Positions 7,727 through 13,647 of a stretch of 39,281 bases of DNA are shown one piece after another; position 1 is the stretch's first letter, and every line of letters starts with the position of its first letter. This stretch comes from Candidatus Calditenuaceae archaeon (GTDB lineage Archaea; Thermoproteota; Nitrososphaeria_A; Caldarchaeales; Calditenuaceae), in NCBI GenBank assembly GCA_025059595.1, contig JANXDI010000019.1, forward strand, positions 1 to 39,281. The letters run 5' to 3'. The translations under genes were made by a program, and so were the position numbers. The notes under the pieces are model-generated. The model was given only the letters and a program-made list of their open reading frames with translations. It did not search any database and was not told the DNA's origin.

Positions 7727-8278
7727 CCCAGCGCCTATCATCTGGGAAGAAGTCCTCAGCACACCGATACCTGTTGACCTCCCCACTACTGCTCCTGCCG
7801 TTAATAGAAGCAGAGTGGAGACTGTGACCGTTCCAATCAGCCCCAAACTTCTCTCCAATCCCAGATGCAGCGTAGCTAGGTAAGGGAAGGAGACTGCGAG
7901 GACGGCGGCGACAGGTGTCAGGCCATTAACGAGGGCGACCAAGAGGACCGCGATAGAGCCAACCCTGCCGAGGAGCGTATTCCGCAGTTCTCTCAGGGTC
8001 GCGAGTTCAAGCCTCCTGATTCTCGCCGCCTGCTCAGCTCTCTCCGAGATTAGGGCCCCCGTCCACCCAGATATGAAAACCGCCAACGCGATGGACAACG
8101 TGGCCTGTAGGACTACTCCAAGTGTGTGAGGGCCGGAGAGGTGAAGGCCGAATATGATACCGATTCCAACCATCGCGCCGTCAAAGACCTGCAGAGAAAA
8201 ATATCGACGCGCAACATCGCTCGTCTCGGTAACAGCGAATATCGTCCTCAAACGTCTCCGGAGCTCAGCTAAGACCAT
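7682..8278 (-). CDS. VIT1/CCC1-like membrane protein
   Basis: A 198-residue integral membrane protein with about five hydrophobic segments. The region ARRYFSLQVFDGAMVGIGIIFG (24-45) resembles the first helix of the VIT1/CCC1 family, which in other organisms moves iron or manganese out of the cytosol. A basic, charged loop (EQAARIRRLELATLRELR) separates the first two from the last three helices, where VIT proteins carry their cytosolic metal-binding segment. The substrate here is not shown. It follows the DUF211 gene at 8288 with a 9-base gap, so the two are likely co-transcribed. Its 3' end overlaps dinB by 45 bases. Confidence 0.65.
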   Translation of the reverse strand: MVLAELRRRLRTIFAVTETSDVARRYFSLQVFDGAMVGIGIIFGLHLSGPHTLGVVLQATLSIALAVFISGWTGALISERAEQAARIRRLELATLRELRNTLLGRVGSIAVLLVALVNGLTPVAAVLAVSFPYLATLHLGLERSLGLIGTVTVSTLLLLTAGAVVGRSTGIGVLRTSSQMIGAGLAAAVLVILLESFF

Positions 8279-8287
8279 GGAGACTCA

Positions 8288-8575
8288 CTACTTTCGACGC
8301 TCAGTCTTCTCGACTACTGCGGCATCGATGCTGTGTATCGCACCACCTAGCGACCTTACGGCCTCGCTTATCTCTTCAACATCGAGGTCGTTTCCGTCGA
8401 TTATCATCTTAACCGTCTCCGTCTCCGCATCCACCTCCGTGACCGCGGAGTCAACTCTTCTAATTCCTTCAACCTTAGCCAGCCTCTTACTGAACTCCAC
8501 TACATCGGGCTGATGGGGCTTGAGAACATCCAAAACAAGTCTAGTTATCTGGATGTTATCGCGGCTTTCGGACAT
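8288..8575 (-). CDS. DUF211 family protein
   Basis: A 95-residue protein of the archaeal DUF211 family, a ferredoxin-like fold of unknown biochemical role. The pattern is a leading strand ITRLVLDVLKPHQPDVVEFSKRL, then GIRRVDSAVTEVDAETETVKMIIDG, then a helix EEISEAVRSLGGAIHSIDAAV. It reads like a small regulatory or metal-binding domain. It is the first gene of a pair with the VIT-like membrane protein; DUF211 proteins are, as I recall, often next to such membrane proteins, which suggests a soluble partner or regulator. The first codon is ATG at 8575. Confidence 0.8.
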   Translation of the reverse strand: MSESRDNIQITRLVLDVLKPHQPDVVEFSKRLAKVEGIRRVDSAVTEVDAETETVKMIIDGNDLDVEEISEAVRSLGGAIHSIDAAVVEKTERRK

Positions 8576-8957
8576 TTAGAGGGCAGACACCCGTCTTCTT
8601 TCTTTGAACCCCAAAGATATTAGTGTTTGTCTCCCATTCTTTAAAAGGGAGAAACTTCCCAACTGTTTTCTTCTCAGCATTGAGGCATCAGCCCTTCTGG
8701 ACCCTCACTTTTATTCTCATAATTCTCATTTTCCCATTAGAAGCCTGAATGCTATTCATCATTGGTCCTCAAATCATGCTTGATGCCGCACTCTAGCTGC
8801 CAAGCGTCTGGTATGGTTTGCAATTTTAGGGGGCTCCGCGCTCAAGATCGCAATCACCAGTTCAGCCTGGCCAGACACATCATCGCCCTATATCTCTCTC
8901 TCGCTCTACGTCTTATTAGGTTTTCTTCACGCTTATCTGTCTCAGGTCTAGGGTGTT
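8576..8957. other. 382-base gap between divergent genes
   Basis: It separates the minus-strand DUF211/VIT-like pair from the plus-strand dehydratase. It is rich in pyrimidine runs on the plus strand. A CTTTAAAAG palindrome near 8640 could be a promoter element for the DUF211 gene. A possible minus-strand C-box (ATGATGA near 8757) and CTGA motifs are present, but their spacing does not fit a C/D box guide RNA. No RING-like cysteine pattern is seen on either strand. Confidence 0.4.
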
Positions 8958-9956
8958 GTGAACGTTTTTTACGCGATGGGCCTTAATCTAACGTGGATGC
9001 TCACTCTTAGAAAAGTGGTTGAGGCCTCTCGTATATTGGAGCGCTACCTTAAGCCAACCCCCTTAACCTACTCAAAGGGCCTGTCGAGAGAATTGGGATG
9101 CGATGTCTGGGTTAAGCTTGAGAATCTCAACCCAACGAACTCCTTCAAAGTGAGGGGAGGAATTTACTACATGTTTAAGATGTTGGAGGAGGTGCGAAAA
9201 ACAGGTGTTATAACAGCCTCGATGGGTAACCACGCCCAGTCAATAGCCTACGCGGGAAGCCTCTTCGGAGTCGATGTCCATGTAGTCGTACCAGGTTGGG
9301 TTTCAGAGGTTAAGAGGAGCGCTATTAAGGAGCTAGGCGCTCACATCATAACTTATGGTTCCTTCTTTGACGAGGCGGCTCAATATGCGGAGTCACTCGC
9401 ACAAAAACAAGGTTACAGATACATCCACGCCATCAACGAGACATTACTGTATCCCGGGGTAGCGACCATGCACCTTGAGGTCGTCAAAGAACTCCCCGAA
9501 GTAGATGTTGTGTTCAACCCCCTCGGCGGTGGCTCCGGTGCGATAGGGGCATGCACCGTCTACAAGAGCGTCGACCCTTCGATAAAGATAGTCGGTGTGC
9601 AGGCTGAGGGCGCCCCTGCTCTTTTTGAGTCTTTGAAGCAAGGGCGTCTCGTCTCGAGGGAGGGTGTTTCGACTAGGGCGGAGGGGCTTGCGGTGGCGAG
9701 GGCGTATGAAGTGCCCTTCTCCATGCTCTATGGGAGAATTGATGATGTATTGCTTGTCTCCGACTATGAAATGGAGAGTGCAATCAGGAAGCTATACCAT
9801 CATGTCAGACAGATAGCCGAGCATGCAGGTTCTGCGGCAACCGCTGCCGCTTACAAGGTGAAAGAGCGCTTAGCGGAGAAGAAAGTTGCGTTGATGCTAA
9901 CCGGCGGAAATATAGATGAGGCTCAATTTGCGCGCATACTTTCTGTGATAGACTGA
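8958..9956 (+). CDS. PLP-dependent threonine/serine dehydratase-like enzyme
   Basis: A fold-type II PLP enzyme, most like threonine (serine) ammonia-lyase, which makes 2-oxobutyrate from threonine. The Schiff-base lysine is K64 in NSFKVRGG. The substrate loop SMGNHAQS is at 88-95. The phosphate-binding loop GGGSGAIGA is at 190-198. A SGGN-like end motif (here TGGNID) is near 317. There is no C-terminal ACT domain, so it resembles the short catabolic or racemase-type members rather than feedback-regulated IlvA. The frame opens with GTG at 8958, but ATG at 8976 or 8997 would remove a non-conserved N-terminus and is likely. It is convergent with the E1 gene, 15 bases apart, and probably unrelated to it. 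Confidence 0.85.
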   Translation: MNVFYAMGLNLTWMLTLRKVVEASRILERYLKPTPLTYSKGLSRELGCDVWVKLENLNPTNSFKVRGGIYYMFKMLEEVRKTGVITASMGNHAQSIAYAGSLFGVDVHVVVPGWVSEVKRSAIKELGAHIITYGSFFDEAAQYAESLAQKQGYRYIHAINETLLYPGVATMHLEVVKELPEVDVVFNPLGGGSGAIGACTVYKSVDPSIKIVGVQAEGAPALFESLKQGRLVSREGVSTRAEGLAVARAYEVPFSMLYGRIDDVLLVSDYEMESAIRKLYHHVRQIAEHAGSAATAAAYKVKERLAEKKVALMLTGGNIDEAQFARILSVID

Positions 9957-9971
9957 GGCGTTATCCATTTT

Positions 9972-11141
9972 TTAGTGAGATGGTGATATAATCTTAATCG
10001 GAAGGGGCTCAAACAGCCGCGTTGTGGAGACGTAGATTACGTCCCCACTCTTCACGCCTACCTCAGCCAGTATCTCCTCATCGCTCAACCTCTTTCCACC
10101 GAACAGAACCTCAGGGTCTGGGAACCCGAAGGCCGAGGCTAAAGCCTCCTTGAGCTTCAAGACACTCTCTCCCAGCTTGAAGGAAAACTCCACAGGTGTT
10201 GCATCGTCTTCGCCGCACACTATGCAGAGGGGGTCTCGCGAAATCCTGACGCGGGATAAGCGTGAACTGAGGCCATCATAGACTATAAGCCCAGTTGGCA
10301 CAGCCCCGAGCTTCCCACCGTGAAGGAGCTTCACCCCGACCGTGGTCATGATTCCCGCTACGACAGCCGCCACGCTCTGAATGGCGGGTAACCGAGATGT
10401 CAAAATTGAGCGGAGCCTCTCTAAAAGCCTTAAAACTCCTTCATCAGCCACCGAGGTAATCGTCTCAAGCCTCGCATATTTTATGTCATACACCGTCTTT
10501 ATGTTCAGCTGGAAAAGCTTCTCGGCCTGGCCCACATCAACCTCTATTCCGAGTTCCTTTAGGTCGTTTACCAAATGCTCTGGGTTTCTCCTCTTAAGTG
10601 TGCACTCAGCCTCCTTCTCCTCCCGAGGAATGAGGTTTATGCTCTGACACTCTAAGCACGCAGTCCGTCGGGGAAGCACTGCTTGGACGTTCCCGTAGAA
10701 GCCGTTCATGGAGCCGTCTATAAGGGGCTTGTTGAGGCTTACTGCGACGGAGTTCAGCCACCTCCTAGATGCCCAGTTATCGAGGCATGAGAATATAACG
10801 TCCACGCTCCGAAAAACATCCTCGGTTAAAACTCGGATGTCTTTCCCGAAAGCCTCCACCTCCACGTGAGGATTAATCTCGCGGAGCCTCTCAGCCGCTA
10901 CGGCGGCCTTACTCTTCCCCAAGTCAGAGTCCCTGAATAGCAGCTGCCTACTCAGGTTGCTCAGCTCCACAAAATCGTAGTCGGCGAGCACCAGCTTCCC
11001 TATGCCCATCATGGTCAGGTTCTTGGCAACCTCTCCACCTATGGCGCCGACACCGGCAATAAACACGGTCGAGGAAAAAAGGAGGTTCTGGTCCCACCCT
11101 TCTATCCGGGTCTGCCTATCGTATCTATCCATCCCGCTCAT
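9972..11141 (-). CDS. Ubiquitin-activating E1-like enzyme with C-terminal ubiquitin-fold domain
   Basis: It adenylates the C-terminal glycine of a ubiquitin-like protein, takes it as a thioester and hands it to the E2. The protein has 389 residues. The N-terminal ThiF/UBA fold has nucleotide loop GVGAIGG (30-36) and the RQ motif region SNLSRQLLF (61-69). Zinc ligands are C162/C165 (CLEC) and C306/C309 (CIVC). C180, in ECTLKRRNPEHL, lines up with the catalytic cysteine segment of eukaryotic UBA3 (CT...PEH), unlike the MoeB pattern. Residues 316-375 form a ubiquitin-like fold (LKLKEAL, VLFGGKRLSD, GDVIYVST), in the place of the eukaryotic UFD that recruits E2. It overlaps the E2 gene by 4 bases (ATGA), so the two are translationally coupled; it is the last gene of Ubl-E2-E1. 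The RING gene I would expect after it is absent. Confidence 0.92.
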   Translation of the reverse strand: MSGMDRYDRQTRIEGWDQNLLFSSTVFIAGVGAIGGEVAKNLTMMGIGKLVLADYDFVELSNLSRQLLFRDSDLGKSKAAVAAERLREINPHVEVEAFGKDIRVLTEDVFRSVDVIFSCLDNWASRRWLNSVAVSLNKPLIDGSMNGFYGNVQAVLPRRTACLECQSINLIPREEKEAECTLKRRNPEHLVNDLKELGIEVDVGQAEKLFQLNIKTVYDIKYARLETITSVADEGVLRLLERLRSILTSRLPAIQSVAAVVAGIMTTVGVKLLHGGKLGAVPTGLIVYDGLSSRLSRVRISRDPLCIVCGEDDATPVEFSFKLGESVLKLKEALASAFGFPDPEVLFGGKRLSDEEILAEVGVKSGDVIYVSTTRLFEPLPIKIISPSH

Positions 11142-11641
11142 ATCTCGGATAGTCTTTCGAGAGACCTCTCAGGAGTTGCGTAGAGCCTGATATACTCTCT
11201 AACACGCATTAGAAATCTTTCAGGATAAAGCTTCAGCTCTTGAGCCGCCCAAACGTTGAGCGGGTCTTCAGGGTTCGGGTTCACGAGTAGGTTTTTCAAA
11301 GCCTCGATAATAGACACGATGTGCATGTTGGGATACCAGTCCTTGTTTAAGATTGACTCGCAGATTCTTGCAGGCTCCTCGTCGGTGAAGTTTGGGTGCC
11401 AAATTCTGGTGTGCCAGACGACCTGCGGTGGGGCGAAGGGGAAAGAGCGTGAAAGAAGAATCTCGACGACATAAACTCCCCCCTCATATACGCCGGACCC
11501 TATAATTGTGCCCTTGTAGTGGGTGAGGTCGCCACCTACAGCGTCGAAGTTGGGCTCATAGTTCCTGATGAGCTGATATTCTTGGGCCAGCCTCCTGATC
11601 CACCGACCCTCAGGAAGATACCCAACCTCCGATGCCTCCAA
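11138..11641 (-). CDS. Ubiquitin-conjugating E2-like enzyme
   Basis: It accepts the ubiquitin-like protein from E1 on a cysteine and passes it to a target lysine. The protein has 167 residues and a classic UBC fold. The N-terminal helix is RWIRRLAQEYQLI, followed by strands and the FPFAPPQVVW segment. The HPN motif is at 82-84, and the active cysteine is C94 in ARICESIL, 10 residues after HPN as in eukaryotic E2s. W102 then precedes the helix IVSIIEALKNLLVNPNPEDPLN, which also matches eukaryotic E2s. The start is a TTG at 11641, two bases after the stop of the Ubl gene; the end overlaps E1. All residues expected for activity are present. Confidence 0.93.
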   Translation of the reverse strand: MEASEVGYLPEGRWIRRLAQEYQLIRNYEPNFDAVGGDLTHYKGTIIGSGVYEGGVYVVEILLSRSFPFAPPQVVWHTRIWHPNFTDEEPARICESILNKDWYPNMHIVSIIEALKNLLVNPNPEDPLNVWAAQELKLYPERFLMRVREYIRLYATPERSLERLSEI

Positions 11642-11643
11642 GG

Positions 11644-11880
11644 CTATCCACCCACAGTCCTGGTAATTAAGACCAGTTTGTCCCCTTCAGTCACTCCGGC
11701 TGACGCGATCGTCTCAGAGTCGTTTAGAGCTCGCCCCTTAAACGTAAGCCTGGCGTCCTCCGGTCTAAGCTTTTTAATCGCGCAGACCCTCATCTTGACG
11801 GCCCCGATACTCGCGTTGGGCGGAACATCAAGCTCTATAGGAGGACCACCACCAACGGCAGGGACCACTCTTACCTTCAT
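11644..11880 (-). CDS. Ubiquitin-like protein ending in Gly-Gly
   Basis: A 78-residue beta-grasp modifier, the first gene of the Ubl-E2-E1 operon. Ubiquitin-type features include a helix near 24-38 (SIGAVKMRVCAIKKL), the LTFKGRALND segment (45-54) that matches ubiquitin LIFAGKQLED, and the final strand DKLVLITRT. The chain stops directly after VGG, so the conjugation-ready C-terminus is encoded without a propeptide. Lysines at 2, 29, 36, 37, 48 and 68 could serve in chains; the position of human K48 is an arginine here (R50). The ATG at 11880 has a GAGG-type binding site upstream, and a TATA box lies about 40 bases away. Confidence 0.93.
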   Translation of the reverse strand: MKVRVVPAVGGGPPIELDVPPNASIGAVKMRVCAIKKLRPEDARLTFKGRALNDSETIASAGVTEGDKLVLITRTVGG

Positions 11881-11916
11881 ACTTCCGGCCTCGCCTAATC
11901 CACCCTACAAGGTGGG

Positions 11917-11926
11917 CTATAAATAG
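11917..11926 (-). promoter_or_regulatory. TATA box of the Ubl-E2-E1 operon
   Basis: On the minus strand this reads CTATTTATAG, centred about 41 bases before the Ubl ATG at 11880. It predicts a start near 11895 and a short leader containing GGCGAGG. The element is nearly symmetric and could also be read the other way. Confidence 0.5.
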
Positions 11927-11993
11927 GTTAGCTGTATCGAAAATCACGCAGATACCTTCAACGATGATACGCGGGTCATATGGCCGATACGTG

Positions 11994-12009
11994 AAATCCT
12001 TCAGGATTT
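11994..12009. promoter_or_regulatory. Perfect palindrome between Ubl operon and JAMM gene
   Basis: AAATCCT (11994-12000) and AGGATTT (12003-12009) are exact reverse complements separated by two bases, in the middle of the 260-base divergent region. The shape fits a dimeric repressor or activator site that could coordinate both operons. Immediately after, GCCCC (12024-12028) and GGGGC (12039-12043) can form a second hairpin. No matching regulator is identified. Confidence 0.4.
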
Positions 12010-12129
12010 TTCAACTCAAAGGTGCCCCGTAGAGGCGTGGGGCGTTTCCCTAGGCCGCGGACCGTGGGCTCAAAGAAAAGTGTAGTGGAGAACTACAGCC
12101 CTTCGAAGATGAGCGCGTAGGTAAAGGGG

Positions 12130-12135
12130 TTTATA
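12130..12135 (+). promoter_or_regulatory. TATA box of the JAMM gene
   Basis: TTTATA is centred about 32 bases before the ATG at 12165 but only about 8 bases before the GTG at 12141. This decides for the later start. Confidence 0.5.
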
Positions 12136-12164
12136 GGCAGGTGGTCATATGTTACGAGGGCGAA

Positions 12165-12776
12165 ATGAGGGTTAGGCTGCTTCCACCTGCCATGGCAAAG
12201 ATCATCAATCACTCACTATCAAACCCTAAGGTTGAGGTGGCTGGCCTTCTGATTGGTGTTGAGGATGGGGGCGTAGTGGAAATCTGGGATGCTGTGACTG
12301 GGACTCAGACAGGCTCCTCCGGTTTCGTGGTTTTAAGCGAGGAGGTCATGGCGAAAGTCGCGGAATTTCTTCACGACAACAAAATACCTCTATATATTGT
12401 GGGCTGGTATCACTCGCACCCCTCCCTCGGCCTATTCCTCTCACCCATAGATATCCGGACACAGATTACCTACCAGGCACTATACCCGAACGCCGTAGCA
12501 CTCGTTATCGACCCGTCCAGATACACGGGCTCCAAGAGAATCTCAGACTCTCTCTTTAAGGTCTTTAGAATCGGGGCAAACGGGGAGGTGATTGAGCTGC
12601 CGGTAACCTTCGGCGCAGGGACTAGGAAGCTGCTTGAGTCGACGCTTATCGGCTTAACTACCACATCCCTATTCCAGTCTGAAGCGTATAACATGCCCAC
12701 CTCAAAGCCCTTCAAGATTATCAGTAACTTCCTCCTGTATGGCTTGAGGACGGAGGGCGTCAAGAGAGATGAGTGA
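12165..12776 (+). CDS. Rpn11-like JAMM/MPN+ metallopeptidase
   Basis: A zinc isopeptidase of the Rpn11 (proteasome lid) type that cleaves after the Gly-Gly of a ubiquitin-like protein. Numbering from the GTG at 12141, the JAMM motif is complete: E32 in VEVAGLLIG, H91 and H93 in GWYHSHPSLG, S101 and D104 in LSPIDIRTQ. The stretch GWYHSHP and the following SPID-x-x-TQ are very close to eukaryotic Rpn11. The ATG at 12165 is chosen because the TATA box fits it. It is divergent from the Ubl-E2-E1 operon. Because the local Ubl already ends at Gly-Gly, its likely job is removing Ubl from targets or processing another modifier. Its end overlaps the coiled-coil gene by 8 bases. Confidence 0.93.
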   Translation: MRVRLLPPAMAKIINHSLSNPKVEVAGLLIGVEDGGVVEIWDAVTGTQTGSSGFVVLSEEVMAKVAEFLHDNKIPLYIVGWYHSHPSLGLFLSPIDIRTQITYQALYPNAVALVIDPSRYTGSKRISDSLFKVFRIGANGEVIELPVTFGAGTRKLLESTLIGLTTTSLFQSEAYNMPTSKPFKIISNFLLYGLRTEGVKRDE

Positions 12777-13545
12777 TAAGAGGAGGATAGTGATTAGGCG
12801 TAGGCCCCCTGAGGCTCCACCAGAGCCTCAGCAAGAAGCCGAGGCCGCGGACGCGGTTGAGGTTGAGAGGCCTGCTCAAGAGTCGAAGGAGCCCCCGCCC
12901 CCGCAGACGGCCGACACATACGAGGAGGCGACAAAGAGCTTCAACACAGTCCAAGAGAGGATAAGGGAAATCCGCGAGCTTGACCGCTCAATTCAGAGAG
13001 TCTTCAAAAAGTGGGACGAGGTCGATTTACGCTCTGTCAAGAAGAAGCTGAACCAGCTCTCGGATGAGAGAAACACGGTCCTAGTCGAGGCTCAGTCCTG
13101 CGAGAACCTTCTGAACGAGGCTCTAGGCGTGTTGGAGACACGGATGAGTGAGCTGGAGGAGCAGCTCTTTGACAGGCTCGTGGAGGTTGAGTATCTGAGG
13201 GAGCGGGGGAGCTCGCTCAGTGAGGCGGAGGGCTCTAGGCTCAGGGCGCTTGAGACGGAGGTTGAGGAATATCGTAACAGAATTGCAGAGATCAAGAGAA
13301 AGATCTCCGACCTCCAGCTGAAGCTAGACAACGTCCGGTCGCTTCCGCGGACAATCTCCAAGCTCACCACGAGCATGGAGGAGGCGGAGCCGCTCTACAG
13401 GGAGTTGGTGGCCAAATACAGGGACGAGGCGAGGGTTGCCTCTGCTGTGGAAAAAATTATGCAGGATGAGGGGGTCTCGAGGCCATACGCCATTATTCAT
13501 CTCTGGAAGGCCGCCTTGAAGCCGCGCGTCTCTGGACAGCCGTGA
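12769..13545 (+). CDS. Coiled-coil protein of unknown function in the JAMM operon
   Basis: I do not recognise this 258-residue protein. Residues 1-50 are basic, then rich in proline and glutamate (likely disordered: RRIVIRRRPPEAPPEP). Residues about 55-235 are almost wholly charged heptad-like helix in three blocks broken near 105 and 195, suggesting a long antiparallel coiled coil. The last 25 residues contain a short compact segment (SRPYAIIHLWKAALK). No cysteines suggest a RING; there is one Cys only. Its ATG lies inside the end of the JAMM gene, so the two are co-translated, and FttA follows 102 bases later. A scaffold, substrate adaptor or proteasome-related partner of the JAMM enzyme is possible; this is inference from position only. 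Confidence 0.7.
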   Translation: MSDKRRIVIRRRPPEAPPEPQQEAEAADAVEVERPAQESKEPPPPQTADTYEEATKSFNTVQERIREIRELDRSIQRVFKKWDEVDLRSVKKKLNQLSDERNTVLVEAQSCENLLNEALGVLETRMSELEEQLFDRLVEVEYLRERGSSLSEAEGSRLRALETEVEEYRNRIAEIKRKISDLQLKLDNVRSLPRTISKLTTSMEEAEPLYRELVAKYRDEARVASAVEKIMQDEGVSRPYAIIHLWKAALKPRVSGQP

Positions 13546-13647
13546 TAGTGGAGAGACCTTAAATAAAGGCTGAAACACTCCAGTTTGGTAGCCCCGGAGA
13601 TATCCAGGGCCTGTAACCGAGAGCTAGTGTCTAAAAGGTGGGCATGA

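Noticed and set aside
8680..8765. C/D box guide RNA on the minus strand
   Set aside because: C-like and CTGA motifs exist, but their spacing (about 60 and 7 bases) is wrong for archaeal guides.
11941..12140. Small protein gene or C/D RNA between Ubl and JAMM
   Set aside because: No frame with start and family pattern, and no C/D box pair with proper spacing.
12769..13545. Coiled-coil protein as a RING E3
   Set aside because: It has only one cysteine, so no zinc-binding RING can form.
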